64,000 nt of DNA from an uncultured Gammaproteobacteria bacterium (GTDB lineage: Bacteria; Pseudomonadota; Gammaproteobacteria; Pseudomonadales; UBA5518). Location of the stretch: NCBI GenBank assembly GCA_903928015.1, contig CAIYPF010000030.1, forward strand, positions 62,001 to 126,000, in the 5' to 3' direction. Below the pieces are notes generated by a model. The model searched no databases and was not told the DNA's origin. It saw only the letters and a program-made list of their open reading frames with translations. A program made the position numbers and the translations under genes. Positions 1 to 9,602 of the stretch are shown in pieces. Position 1 is the first letter of the stretch. Each line of letters opens with the position of its first letter.

Positions 1-84
1 CCCGGCAAGTTCCAGCGACAACTGCACCATATCCCGAATGGACGACTCGTCATCCACGATCAGCACCGTCTGCTTGTCGTTCAT
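1..84 (-). CDS. Response regulator, receiver-domain N-terminus (PhoB-like), cut by window edge
   Basis: Only the first 28 codons are present; the gene runs off the left edge. They encode a receiver-domain start, with the pattern TVLIVDDE followed by SIRDMVQ. VDDE is the beta1 strand ending in the acidic pair that binds Mg2+ next to the phospho-acceptor aspartate of CheY-like domains. The IR-x-M-V stretch and the LE-x-AG end of helix 1 resemble PhoB and other OmpR-family regulators. An in-frame ATG at 96 would add four residues; neither start has a strong ribosome-binding site. The output domain is outside the window, so the PhoB assignment is an inference, helped by a PHO-box-like sequence just upstream. 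Confidence 0.75.
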   Translation of the reverse strand, partial: MNDKQTVLIVDDESSIRDMVQLSLELAG

Positions 85-128
85 CGACGCTCTCATGACG
101 CACCGCTCTTTTGGGTTGACGGCATTGA

Positions 129-146
129 AAGACAGAATTGTGACGT
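129..146 (-). promoter_or_regulatory. Possible PHO box upstream of the response regulator
   Basis: Read on the minus strand, two 7-bp half-sites (ACGTCAC and CTGTCTT) are separated by the 4-bp AATT. The known PhoB site is two CTGTCAT-type direct repeats with a 4-bp A/T spacer, so spacing and the GTC cores fit, although outer bases differ. It lies about 33 nt from the first possible start codon. phoB is autoregulated in known systems, so the location suits the proposed PhoB identity. This is by-eye matching only. Confidence 0.35.
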
Positions 147-155
147 TTCGGTTAA

Positions 156-2378
156 TTATTGATCGCCACGTGACAATAGATAAAGACGATGGGGCGGGCT
201 ACCACCACGGAAGTCCGGATCGATGCTCGCCTCCGTCATGTCGCGGACACTCAGGTCAGAGAGAGAGGCTTCGTCCAGTCGGAAGCTGCGGCGGTTGGTC
301 GAAAAGAAGAGGCTGCCGCCAGGGGCGAGCTGCAGCATGGCTCCGCGGATCAAGGACACATGATCCCGCTGCACATCCAGCGTGGCTTCCATGCGCGCGG
401 AATTGGAGAAAGACGGTGGGTCCAGGAAGGCCAGATCCCATTCGCCGCGGGGCTCCGAGAGCCACTGCAGGCAATCGGCCCTGACACAGGTGTGCCGCGG
501 CGGCTCGAGGCCATTCAGCGCGAGATTCTGCTCCGCCCAGTCGAGATAGGTGGCCGACATGTCCACGCTGGTGGTCGAGCGCGCACCACCGAGGCCCGCG
601 AAGACGCTGACGGCCGCCGTGTAGGCAAAGAGGTTGAGGAAATGCTTGCCGTCCGCGGCCTCGGCAACCATTCGCCTGAGGGGGCGATGGTCGAGGAAGA
701 GCCCCGTGTCGAGGTAATCGTGGAGGTTCACCAGCAGTCGCGCCTCGCCCTCGCGCACCTCCAGCATCTGGCGCTGCGCGCCAAGCCGGTTGTACTGCTC
801 GCGCCCTCGCTGGCGGGAGCGGGTCTTGAGGACGATCCTTCCGGGAGGCGTCTCCAGGGCTACCGATACGGCCGCCATTACCTCCTGCAGCCTCTCCCGG
901 GCGCGCGCCGGGTCTATGGTCGCCGGTGGCGCGTACTCGGCCACATGCAGCCATTCGCCGTAGCGATCGATCGCCACGGCATACTCGGGCATATCGGCGT
1001 CATAGATGCGATAGCACTCGGGAGAGCGGGACGAGAGCCATCCGCGCAACCGCCTGAGGTTCTTGCGCAGGCGGTTGGCCAGCATTTCCGCGCCGGGGCT
1101 CAGTTCGGTTGTCGTGACCGGGGAAGGACTGCCCGGGCCCGCTGACGATACGTCCCGTCCCGCTCGAGCCTGCTCACGCCGGGCCGAGCGCCCCTCGCCT
1201 GCGGGCTCACGCACCAGCAGGCTGCAATCGATGGGGCCGTTGCGAATGCGGTATTGACGGGCTCCGCGCAAACCGAGGCTCTCGACGATCGGCGCGTCCG
1301 GGGCGAGTATCGCCACCCGCCAGTCGGCGAACTCCTCGCGGCACACCTGTCCCAGACGTTCGTAGAGCCGGACCAAAGCGGCCTCGGAGGCTGCACCCAT
1401 GCGCTCGCCATAGGGGGGGTTGCACACCAGCAGCCCCCGCTCGACGCCGCGAAGCATGTCCGGGCGCCCCGCGTCTGCAAGATCGGCGACGCCGAACTGC
1501 AACTGCTCCCCGAAGCCCGCGCGCAGCGCATTGCCGCGCGCACTCTCGATCACCCTGGCATCACGATCCGCGCCCGCCAGGGTAGGCAGCCGCGGAGTGC
1601 CCTCGAGTCTGGCGGCACGGGCCTCTTCCCGCAGCCGCGCCAGCAACACATGGTCATGCCCCGCCCAGTGTGGCGAGCCACACTCGCGGCGCTCACCAGG
1701 GGCCGCTCCGGCTGCCATCAAGGCCGCCTCTATCAGGAAAGTGCCTGAGCCGCAGAGGGGATCGAAGAGCGCGCCACCCTCCGCGCAGAGCGCGGGCCAG
1801 CCGGCTCGCAGCAGCACGGCGGCGGCAAGGTTTTCCCGCAACGGTGCGGCACCCGAGGAGCTACGGTACCCACGACGGTGTGCGGGCCCCGAAATGTCGA
1901 TACCCAGGCTCAGGCGGTCACGGTGAAGGCGCGCCACCAACCGGAGCCCGGGCGCATCGAGATCCACCCCGGGTCGCGAGCCCCGCAGGGCCCTCAGCCG
2001 GTCGACCACCCCATCTTTCACGCGCCTCGCTCCGAACAGCGTATGGCGCAGGCTGTCGGAGGTGCCGATGAAGTCCACCGCAAGCGTGGTATCGGCGGGG
2101 AAGTGATCTTCCCAGGGCAGGCCCATGACGCCAGCATGGAGTTCGGCCTCGTCGCGAGAGGGGATCTCCGCGACCAGCAGCAGGACGCGGCCCGCCACCC
2201 TGGACCACAGGCATGCCCGGTAGGCATCTTCCAGCGAACCGCTGAACACGGCCCCGCCCGCGGTGGCACGCGCCGAGCCCACTCCGGCGGCGGTCAGATC
2301 GGAGACAAGCAGCTCCTCCAGACCGCGCGGAGCAGTCGCGAAAAACTCCTTATGCCGCTTTCTGCTATCGACGCTCAT
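156..2378 (-). CDS. rlmL: Bifunctional 23S rRNA m2G2445 / m7G2069 methyltransferase
   Basis: RlmL (RlmKL) uses S-adenosylmethionine to make m2G2445 and m7G2069 in 23S rRNA during 50S assembly. The 740-residue product is close to the about 700 residues of the E. coli fusion enzyme. An N-terminal THUMP-type region is followed by a first methyltransferase domain with FDPLCGSGTFLIEAA (about 205-219) and the NPPY catalytic motif (320-323). The C-terminal RlmK-like domain carries FLNLFAYTAAVSV and LAFLDPPSFS. The ATG at 2378 gives the expected N-terminus (KEFFATAPRGLEELL). rmf lies divergently upstream, an arrangement familiar from Pseudomonas relatives. Confidence 0.95.
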   Translation of the reverse strand: MSVDSRKRHKEFFATAPRGLEELLVSDLTAAGVGSARATAGGAVFSGSLEDAYRACLWSRVAGRVLLLVAEIPSRDEAELHAGVMGLPWEDHFPADTTLAVDFIGTSDSLRHTLFGARRVKDGVVDRLRALRGSRPGVDLDAPGLRLVARLHRDRLSLGIDISGPAHRRGYRSSSGAAPLRENLAAAVLLRAGWPALCAEGGALFDPLCGSGTFLIEAALMAAGAAPGERRECGSPHWAGHDHVLLARLREEARAARLEGTPRLPTLAGADRDARVIESARGNALRAGFGEQLQFGVADLADAGRPDMLRGVERGLLVCNPPYGERMGAASEAALVRLYERLGQVCREEFADWRVAILAPDAPIVESLGLRGARQYRIRNGPIDCSLLVREPAGEGRSARREQARAGRDVSSAGPGSPSPVTTTELSPGAEMLANRLRKNLRRLRGWLSSRSPECYRIYDADMPEYAVAIDRYGEWLHVAEYAPPATIDPARARERLQEVMAAVSVALETPPGRIVLKTRSRQRGREQYNRLGAQRQMLEVREGEARLLVNLHDYLDTGLFLDHRPLRRMVAEAADGKHFLNLFAYTAAVSVFAGLGGARSTTSVDMSATYLDWAEQNLALNGLEPPRHTCVRADCLQWLSEPRGEWDLAFLDPPSFSNSARMEATLDVQRDHVSLIRGAMLQLAPGGSLFFSTNRRSFRLDEASLSDLSVRDMTEASIDPDFRGGSPPHRLYLLSRGDQ

Positions 2379-2486
2379 GAATATCCCGAACAGGTCTTCG
2401 ACAGGCTGCCGTCATTTTGCTGTCATCCACGAAGCGCGCACAGGCGCGACGCTCCGAAGGAATACCGCTACAGCAGTGAGGTAACG

Positions 2487-2687
2487 ATGAAGCGCAGCAG
2501 ACGCAGCATGGAATCGAAACTCTTCAACCGAGGCTACCAGTTGGGCGCCGGCGGCAGGTCGCAGGATATCTGTCCGCACGCAAAACCCGAGCACCGCGCC
2601 AACTGGATGGCAGGTTGGAGGGCCGGACGGGGCGACCGGCTCTCCGGATTCACCGGGGTGGCCGGGCTGCAACTCACCCCGATCTGA
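2487..2687 (+). CDS. rmf: Ribosome modulation factor
   Basis: RMF converts 70S ribosomes to inactive 100S dimers in stationary phase. The 66-residue basic product begins MKRSRRSMESKLFNRGYQ and contains the family signature NRGYQLGxxGRSQDxCP, followed by RANWMAGWRxGRxDR. E. coli RMF has 55 residues; this one carries about ten extra C-terminal residues. A GAGGT ribosome-binding site sits about 6 nt before the ATG. Longer ORFs reading through this frame start inside rlmL and are artefacts. The gene is divergent from rlmL and convergent with gdhB, with 8 nt between stop codons. Confidence 0.93.
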   Translation: MKRSRRSMESKLFNRGYQLGAGGRSQDICPHAKPEHRANWMAGWRAGRGDRLSGFTGVAGLQLTPI

Positions 2688-2695
2688 GGCCCCCT

Positions 2696-5600
2696 TCACG
2701 GGGCAGCGTCTGCAGACGGCAATCGCGCGAGCTCAGGCAGGCTGCGGATAGCCACGGCGTACATCGCGTATTCAGGCGCGATTGCGGCCCTGAGCTCGTC
2801 CAGCAACGACGCCCAGCGCTTGAGCGGGGCCGCATACGCGCGCGCCCAGGCAGCCACGGCCACCGGGGAGGCGGACTCCCCGGCCAGGTCTGCCGCGCGC
2901 GCAAGGATGGCGCGCGACTGCACGTCGAGTTCGTCGAGGAAGGACTCGCGGGCCATCGCCTCCCACTGACCCGACACGCCAAGAGCCCGCAATTGCTTGC
3001 CGAGCCAGTGAAAGCCCAGCATCTCGTTCAGCTCGAAGGCGATCGATGCCACCACAGGCACTGGCAGCCCTTTGCCCAGCGAGACCTCGACAATGCCGAG
3101 CGCTGCGACCCCCAAGGACGCTCCCGCAAGCCCGGCAGCCAGATCCGCCGGGACACCTGCCAACAGGAGTTCGGCATGCCGGCTTTCCCAGGCGTTGCGT
3201 TGCTGACCCTGTAACACGCCGGGGAGATGAGCGCGAAGTTCCAGGATCTTGCCTGCGAAGACCTGCAACAGCTCCCTGGCGCCGGGAGCCTCCGGGCGGT
3301 TGCGCAACAACCAGCGTGTCGACGCGCGCGCAAGGCGCTGCAGCTCAGACTGCAACTCGAGCTGCAGCGCGGCCGGGATCCGGTTGTCGAGCGCCTCGAT
3401 CGCCCGCCAGAACGGCAGGATTCCGACGATGTCGCGCGCGGCCCTGAATGCCGCCGCAACAGTCACCACCTCCACGCGCAGGGATTGAACGATGCGGGAC
3501 ACGAAGGTGGGTCCCATCAGGTCCACCACGTCGTTGCAGAGTTGGGTCGCCACGATCTCGCGACGCAGCGGATGCGCACGCAGGGCCGCGGGATAGCGTT
3601 GCGCGAGCACGGCCGGAAATGCCGCCTGGATCTCGGGGACGCAACAGTCATCATCGGGCAGTGCGGACGCGAGGATGTCCAGCTTCAAACGACCCTTCAC
3701 ATAACAGGCAAGCACCGCAAGTTCCGGCCGCGTCAACGCCTGTCCACGGCGGGTCCGCTCGAGGAGAGCCTCGTCCGTGGGCAGGAACTCGAGCGCGCGA
3801 TCGAGCGTTCCACGTTCTTCGAGCACCGACATCAGCTGGCGGTATTCGGACACCCTCCGCACGGCGTCCCGGGCGGCGAGGCTGATCGACTGCGCTTGGC
3901 GATAATTGTCGGCGAGTACGAGAGCGGCAACGTCCTCGCGCATCTCCTCGAGGAGGCGCGTCCGTCCGGCTTCGTCCAGCTCGCCTGCAGCAAGAACGCC
4001 GTCCAGCAGGATCTTGATGTTGACCTCGTGGTCGGAACAATCGACGCCGCCGGAGTTGTCGATGAAATCGGTGTTGCAGGCCCCGCCCGAGAGCGCGAAC
4101 TCGACGCGGGCAAGCTGGGTCATGCCGAGATTCCCGCCCTCACCCACCACACGGGCGCGGATCGATGATGCGTCGACGCGCAGCGCGTCATTGGCCTTGT
4201 CACCGACCTCGGCATGGCTCTCGCGCGATGACTTGACGTAGGTGCCGATGCCGCCGAACCAGATGAGATCCACCGGCGCCCGCAGCACCGTCGACACCAG
4301 ATCGGAGGGTGTGAGCTGCAGCGCATCCGTGCCCAGCGCCCGTCGCATCTCCGGAGACAGGTCGATGGACTTGGCAGAGCGCGGGAACACGCCGCCTCCC
4401 GGGGAAATGAGCGAGGGATCGTAGTCGGCCCAACTCGAGCGCGCGAGCGCGAACAGACGCTCCCGCTCGGCGAAAGAGCGCCCGGAGTCGGGGTCCGGAT
4501 CGACGAATATGTGGCGGTGGTCGAATGCCGCGACCAGGCGCGCCGCGGGCGAACGCAGCAGCCCGTTGCCGAAGACATCCCCAGACATATCGCCGATGCC
4601 GACCAGGGTGAAGGGATCGCGGCTCACGTCTTTGCCGAGTTCACGGAAGTGCCTTTCAACGGAAATCCAGGCACCGCGCGCGGTGATCGCCATTTTCTTG
4701 TGGTCATAGCCGATGCTGCCGCCAGACGCGAAGGCATCGCGCAGCCAGAATCCGCTCGCAGCCGAGAGCGCGTTGGCGATGTCCGAAAAACTCGCCGTAC
4801 CCTTGTCGGCCGCGACCACGAGATAGGGATCGGGCGGGTCGTGGCAGACCACCTCTGGCGGTGGCACCGTGACGCCGCCGACGATGTTGTCGGTGAGATC
4901 GAGCAAGGACTGCACGAAGAGCCGGTAGCAGGCGATGCCCTCGGCCTGGACGTCATCGCGACCCATGTCCGGACGCAGGCGAAGCGGTACGAAACCACCC
5001 TTTGCACCTACCGGCACGATCACTGCGTTCTTCACTTGCTGCGCCTTCACGAGGCCCAGCACCTCGGTACGGAAATCCTCGGCGCGGTCCGACCAGCGCA
5101 GTCCGCCGCGCGCGACCATGCCGCGGCGCAGGTGCGTACCCTGCACACGAGGCGAGGCCACGAATATCTCGAACAACGGAACAGGCTTGGGCATGCCCGG
5201 CACCGCGGTGCAGTCGAATTTGAAGGACACGCAATCTGCGTCCGCAGGCGCCCCGTCACGCCGGTACACGCCCGTGCGTACGGTCGCCAGCACAAGCGTG
5301 AGAAGGCTGCGCAGCGCCTGATCCTCGTTAAGCTGCCGTACCGCCTCGAGCATCCCGCGGATCTGCACGGCCAACGCGTCGCCGGCCTGTTGGCGCGTCT
5401 GAACGGAGTCGCCCGTCGCGGGGTCGAAGCGCACACGGAAAAGCTCCGCCATGGCACGCGCCACCTGCGGGTGCCGCGCCAGAGTGGCGGCGACGAAGTC
5501 GCGCGAGGCGGGATGGCGCAACTGCTTAATGTAGTGCCCGTAGGCGCGCAGCACGCTCGCCTGTCGCCAGTCGAGACCGGCGCTCACCACAAGCTGATTG

Positions 5601-7543
5601 AAGGCATCGTTCTCGGCGCGCCCGTTGATCACCGCCAGGAAGGCATCTTCGATGCGCGCGCCGGAAATGCGCGGATCCAGCCCGTCGGTGCCGGCGTGGA
5701 GGATGCCGAGGTCGTGTACCCAGAGCTCGCGACCATCAACACGCCGCAGCCGGTACGGCCGCTCGGTGAGCACCTGCATGCCGAGGTTCTCGAGGATGGG
5801 CACGACCTCCGAGAGCGTCACTGCACGCTCGCAGTTGTAGATGCGGATGTGAAGGCGGCCGTCCGGGTCACGGATGTCGCGGTAGAGATGTACGCCGATG
5901 CTCGCGGCGGTCTCGAGCTCGTCGATCTTGCGGATATCGGCAACAGCCATAGCGATCGCCGTGTCGTCGCGGTAGCCGGCAGGAAACGCCTCCTGGTAAT
6001 TGGCGAGGAAAGCTCCGGCGCGCTCCTCGCCGAACGCCTCGACCAGCGCCGCTTCGAGCTGGTCCTGCCAGGGCTCGGCCACGCGCGCGATCAGCGCCTC
6101 GAGCTCCCTCAGATCGATGTCGGTTCCGGCATCGGGACCGAGCCGCAGCATGAAGTGCGTCCGTACCAGCACCGACTCGGAAAACACCGTGGTGAATTCC
6201 GATTCCACCGCGCCCAGAGCGTCGCACAGCACGTGCTCGATCCTCAGACGAAGCTCCGTGCGATACACCTCGCGCGGCCAGTACAGCAGGCAGGAGGCAA
6301 AACGCCTGCGTCGGTCCCAGCGCACGAAGAGCCGCAGCTTGCGTCGCTCCTGAATGTGGAAGATGCGCATCGCCGTGGCGAAGAGCGTTCCCGTGTCGCT
6401 CTGGAAAAGTTCGTCGCGTGGAAGGATCGCGAGTACGCGCTGCAGCGTACGGCGACGATGGCTGCTTTCCTCGGGGTGGGCTCGCGCGATCACTTCCCCG
6501 ACCTTGCGGCGCACGATGGGAATCCGGCCCGGGTCCATGGTGTAGACGCTTGCGGTGAACAGCCCGAGGAATGCGTGCTGGCCAACCACCCGACCCGAGG
6601 CGTCGAAGCAGCTGATGAGTACGTAATCCGGGTAGACGGCGCGGTGCACCCGCGAGCGCCGGGAAGACTTGAAGAACAGCATCTGTTCCCCGGGAGCGGC
6701 GATACCCTCTGCAATTTCCTGCGCGACCTCCTGCGGCCCGGACGACGGACGCCCGCGCAGGAGTCCCAGCCGCGAATCCTCCAGCGCGCACACCCGCGGC
6801 TCACCGCCGGCGTGATCCACCTGCAGCGCCTCGTAACCCAGGAACGTGAAATTCCCGTCGAGCATCCACTCGAGCAGAGCGCGATTCTCTGGCTGATCGG
6901 CCTGCGGAACCGGCAAGGAAAACGACGGGTACGCCTCGATCAGCTCCCTCACGCGGGCGGACATAGCATCGAAATCCGACACGACGCTGCGCACATCGCA
7001 CAGCACGGAGCCGAGGGCGCACGCCAGTTCGGCCAGACGTGGTTCATCGCCGGCCCGCGAGATCTCGAGATACACCAGCGCCTCGCGACGGCGACTGCCA
7101 CTCGCGGGCACGGAGGCCGGAAACACGCGGCAGAGCACATGGGCTTCATCGCGCTCGACCATCAGGTCTGAACTGGTGAGCAGGTGGATTCGGTGCTTGC
7201 GGCGGTCGAGCTCGAGTCGCAGCGACTCTGCGACGAAGGGCATGCCGTCGGTGAGCACCAGGACCGAGGTATGTGCGGAATTCCAGCCGTGCGTCACCGG
7301 CTCGGGGTTGAACACCAACACACCGGGCGAACCCGGTTCACGACGCTGCAGGTACTGCCAGACGAAGCAAATGACCGCCCGCACATCGGAAGGTCGACGC
7401 GCCTCGAGGTCCTCGATGTCCATGCCATCCAGCACATCTGCGGCGAAGGCCCGCAGTGCTGCGGGATCGTGAGATGCGTGATGACGATCGAATTCCCGGA
7501 GCAACAATCCGAGGTAGCGATCCTTGCTTGCGGAGTCGGTCAT
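2696..7543 (-). CDS. gdhB: NAD-specific glutamate dehydrogenase, large (180 kDa class)
   Basis: This enzyme oxidatively deaminates glutamate to 2-oxoglutarate using NAD, feeding amino-acid carbon into the TCA cycle. The 1615-residue product matches the about 1620-residue Pseudomonas class, which has long N-terminal ACT-like regulatory segments and a C-terminal helical extension around the catalytic core. Core motifs include RWSDRAEDFRTEVLGLVKAQ, then VGAKGGFVPL, GDMSGDVFGNG and WFGGIGTYVKS. The open frame continues 103 codons further upstream, but that extension overlaps the divergent moxR gene and is arginine/proline-rich with no family similarity. The ATG at 7543 (MTDSASKDRYLG) is therefore the better start. 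Confidence 0.95.
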   Translation of the reverse strand: MTDSASKDRYLGLLLREFDRHHASHDPAALRAFAADVLDGMDIEDLEARRPSDVRAVICFVWQYLQRREPGSPGVLVFNPEPVTHGWNSAHTSVLVLTDGMPFVAESLRLELDRRKHRIHLLTSSDLMVERDEAHVLCRVFPASVPASGSRRREALVYLEISRAGDEPRLAELACALGSVLCDVRSVVSDFDAMSARVRELIEAYPSFSLPVPQADQPENRALLEWMLDGNFTFLGYEALQVDHAGGEPRVCALEDSRLGLLRGRPSSGPQEVAQEIAEGIAAPGEQMLFFKSSRRSRVHRAVYPDYVLISCFDASGRVVGQHAFLGLFTASVYTMDPGRIPIVRRKVGEVIARAHPEESSHRRRTLQRVLAILPRDELFQSDTGTLFATAMRIFHIQERRKLRLFVRWDRRRRFASCLLYWPREVYRTELRLRIEHVLCDALGAVESEFTTVFSESVLVRTHFMLRLGPDAGTDIDLRELEALIARVAEPWQDQLEAALVEAFGEERAGAFLANYQEAFPAGYRDDTAIAMAVADIRKIDELETAASIGVHLYRDIRDPDGRLHIRIYNCERAVTLSEVVPILENLGMQVLTERPYRLRRVDGRELWVHDLGILHAGTDGLDPRISGARIEDAFLAVINGRAENDAFNQLVVSAGLDWRQASVLRAYGHYIKQLRHPASRDFVAATLARHPQVARAMAELFRVRFDPATGDSVQTRQQAGDALAVQIRGMLEAVRQLNEDQALRSLLTLVLATVRTGVYRRDGAPADADCVSFKFDCTAVPGMPKPVPLFEIFVASPRVQGTHLRRGMVARGGLRWSDRAEDFRTEVLGLVKAQQVKNAVIVPVGAKGGFVPLRLRPDMGRDDVQAEGIACYRLFVQSLLDLTDNIVGGVTVPPPEVVCHDPPDPYLVVAADKGTASFSDIANALSAASGFWLRDAFASGGSIGYDHKKMAITARGAWISVERHFRELGKDVSRDPFTLVGIGDMSGDVFGNGLLRSPAARLVAAFDHRHIFVDPDPDSGRSFAERERLFALARSSWADYDPSLISPGGGVFPRSAKSIDLSPEMRRALGTDALQLTPSDLVSTVLRAPVDLIWFGGIGTYVKSSRESHAEVGDKANDALRVDASSIRARVVGEGGNLGMTQLARVEFALSGGACNTDFIDNSGGVDCSDHEVNIKILLDGVLAAGELDEAGRTRLLEEMREDVAALVLADNYRQAQSISLAARDAVRRVSEYRQLMSVLEERGTLDRALEFLPTDEALLERTRRGQALTRPELAVLACYVKGRLKLDILASALPDDDCCVPEIQAAFPAVLAQRYPAALRAHPLRREIVATQLCNDVVDLMGPTFVSRIVQSLRVEVVTVAAAFRAARDIVGILPFWRAIEALDNRIPAALQLELQSELQRLARASTRWLLRNRPEAPGARELLQVFAGKILELRAHLPGVLQGQQRNAWESRHAELLLAGVPADLAAGLAGASLGVAALGIVEVSLGKGLPVPVVASIAFELNEMLGFHWLGKQLRALGVSGQWEAMARESFLDELDVQSRAILARAADLAGESASPVAVAAWARAYAAPLKRWASLLDELRAAIAPEYAMYAVAIRSLPELARLPSADAAP

Positions 7544-7680
7544 GGCGCGCGAATCCTGCTGTCCGGGCGCGGGTTCCGGGCCGTGGACAGGCCGCACCCG
7601 GGTCGCCGGCAGGATACTATGGAACCTCGGGGCGGGGCATGTGTCCAAGGCCCGCCAGTCATACGGGAAGCAATCCGAAC

Positions 7681-8631
7681 GTGAGCGATACCAGCAAGGC
7701 TTTTGCCGAACTCGGGAACTGGCTGCGAGGCCGTGTGGTGGGTCAGGAGGCTCTGGTGGAGCGCTTGCTGATCGCCCTGCTCGCCGATGGCCACCTGTTG
7801 GTCGAGGGCGCTCCCGGCCTCGCCAAAACACGCGCCATACGCGAACTCGCACGTGCCATCGAGGGCGATTTCCAGCGCATCCAGTTCACGCCCGACCTGT
7901 TGCCCGGCGACATCACGGGGACCGAGATCTACCGGCCCGAGGATGGCAGCTTCCGCTTCCAGCGCGGACCGGTGTTCCACAACCTGGTACTCGCCGACGA
8001 GATCAACCGCGCACCCGCCAAGGTGCAGTCGGCACTGCTCGAGGCAATGGCCGAGCGGCAAGTGAGCGTGGGCGGTCTGACGCACGCGTTGCCGCCGCTG
8101 TTCCTGGTCATGGCCACCCAGAACCCCATCGAACAGGAAGGCACCTATCCCCTGCCGGAGGCGCAGCTCGATCGCTTCCTGCTGCACGTGCGGGTCGGTT
8201 ATCCGGCGCGGGATGCGGAGCGCGAGATCCTGCGCATCGCGCGCAACGAAGCCGCTGGTGGCCCTGGAGAGGCTCCGCCCGGCATCAGCCAGACCGCGGT
8301 GTTTGCCGCCCGCCGCGAATTGCTCGACCTTCACATGGCCCCGGCGGTGGAGGAGTACCTGATTCAACTCGCGCTTGCGACGCGGGAGTCTCCCGCCCTT
8401 GCCCGCTGGCTCGAATACGGCGTCAGCCCGCGCGGCACCATCGCCCTCGATCGCTGCGCGCGCGCCCACGCCTGGCTCTCAGGACGTGATTTCGTCGGAC
8501 CCGACGACGTACAGGCCGTACTGCACGATGTCTTCCGTCACCGCCTCATCCCGAGCTTCGATGCCGAGGCCGCCGGCAAGAGCACCGACTCGGTGATCGA
8601 CGAACTGCTCGGCCTGGTGCCCGTGGGCTGA
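7681..8631 (+). CDS. moxR: MoxR-family AAA+ ATPase
   Basis: MoxR ATPases act as chaperones that work with von Willebrand factor A (VWA) proteins encoded beside them. The product shows a Walker A of the GAPGLAKT type, the Walker B segment LVLADEINRAP, and the sensor-1 region VMATQNPIEQEGTYPLPEAQLDRF. The GTG at 7681 was chosen because the protein then starts close to the RxxVVGQEALVERLL region as in homologues; it has a GGAAG sequence about 10 nt upstream. An in-frame ATG at 7639 is possible. It is the first gene of a tightly packed MoxR/Bat operon and is divergent from gdhB. Confidence 0.92.
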   Translation: MSDTSKAFAELGNWLRGRVVGQEALVERLLIALLADGHLLVEGAPGLAKTRAIRELARAIEGDFQRIQFTPDLLPGDITGTEIYRPEDGSFRFQRGPVFHNLVLADEINRAPAKVQSALLEAMAERQVSVGGLTHALPPLFLVMATQNPIEQEGTYPLPEAQLDRFLLHVRVGYPARDAEREILRIARNEAAGGPGEAPPGISQTAVFAARRELLDLHMAPAVEEYLIQLALATRESPALARWLEYGVSPRGTIALDRCARAHAWLSGRDFVGPDDVQAVLHDVFRHRLIPSFDAEAAGKSTDSVIDELLGLVPVG

Positions 8632-8636
8632 GCGCG

Positions 8637-9602
8637 GTGGTACGCCGGCACACGCCCACTCAGGGAGCGGCCGTCGCGAGCGGAGTGCGCTGCAGCCTGC
8701 AGGAACTCACGCTGCTCCGGGGGAGCGCAGCCGCCATAGATCTCGCGACTCCGCGCAGCGCCGCACGCGCGACCGGCAGCGGCGCACCCAGCCGCCAGCG
8801 TGGCCGCGGACTCGAGTTCGAGGAAGTACGGGCCTACGCACCAGGCGATGATGTGCGCACCATCGACTGGCGCGTGAGCGCCCGCACCGGTCGCGTCCAC
8901 ACCCGGCTCTTCCGTGCCGAGCGCGAGCGCCCGGTATACCTCCTGCTCGATCAGCGAAGTCCCATGTTCTTCGGCACGCGCTCCTGCATGAAATCCGTGC
9001 AGGCCGCGCATGCAGCGGCACTGCTCGCATGGGCCGCGCTTGCCGGCGGTGATCGCGTGGGCGGCATCGTGCTGGCCGGAAACGGTCACAGGGAAACGCG
9101 TCCCCGCCGCAGCCAGCGCGCGGTGCTCGAATTCCTGCGCCTGGCGAGCGAGGCAAACGAGCGTCTGGGTCCGGTCAGCACCGCTTCACAGGGCGAGCAG
9201 GACGCAGAATTGCGCACCGCTCTGGAGTCGCTGCGAAGGCTGGTCCGGCCGGGCGCACTGGTTCTTCTGATCAGCGATTTCCACGACTGGGATGCGCAAT
9301 GCAGCGTGCAACTGCGGTTGCTCGCGCGCCATTGCGAGGTACACGGCGTGCGGGTGCACGATGTGATGGAGCAATCCCTGCCGTCCGCAGGCAAGGCGAT
9401 GTTCAGCGACGGCAGGACGCAACTTCTTGCCGACACTTCCGCCCCGACGCTGCGCAATGCCTTTGCCCGGCAAGCCGGCGAGCGCGTGGGCCGTCTGGAG
9501 GAGGCGTTCCGGCTCGCCAAGGCAAGACTCACGCCTCTGCCCACCGGGGCCGCTGCAGGCAGCGTCCTCGGCCTGTGCTACGGGCGGCGACCCGGCGCAT
9601 GA
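8637..9602 (+). CDS. DUF58 domain protein of the MoxR/Bat operon
   Basis: DUF58 proteins have a VWA-like fold and are regularly encoded between moxR and bat genes. The 321-residue product has the family core LEFEEVRAYAPGDDVRTIDWRVSARTG, with the conserved YxPGDDxRxIDW pattern, and later the strand-like VLLISDFHDW. No signal peptide or membrane helix is obvious, so it is probably cytoplasmic and bound to MoxR or the membrane VWA proteins. It starts with GTG five nt after the moxR stop and overlaps the next gene by 4 nt, indicating translational coupling. Confidence 0.88.
   Translation: MVRRHTPTQGAAVASGVRCSLQELTLLRGSAAAIDLATPRSAARATGSGAPSRQRGRGLEFEEVRAYAPGDDVRTIDWRVSARTGRVHTRLFRAERERPVYLLLDQRSPMFFGTRSCMKSVQAAHAAALLAWAALAGGDRVGGIVLAGNGHRETRPRRSQRAVLEFLRLASEANERLGPVSTASQGEQDAELRTALESLRRLVRPGALVLLISDFHDWDAQCSVQLRLLARHCEVHGVRVHDVMEQSLPSAGKAMFSDGRTQLLADTSAPTLRNAFARQAGERVGRLEEAFRLAKARLTPLPTGAAAGSVLGLCYGRRPGA

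Noticed and set aside
4511-7171. 886-codon open frame on the plus strand inside gdhB
   Set aside because: It is fully antisense to a well-supported gene, has no recognisable motifs and arises from the third-position G+C bias of gdhB.
7544-7852. 103-codon N-terminal extension of the glutamate dehydrogenase frame
   Set aside because: It overlaps the divergent moxR gene and its arginine/proline-rich product has no family similarity; the ATG at 7543 gives the normal protein.
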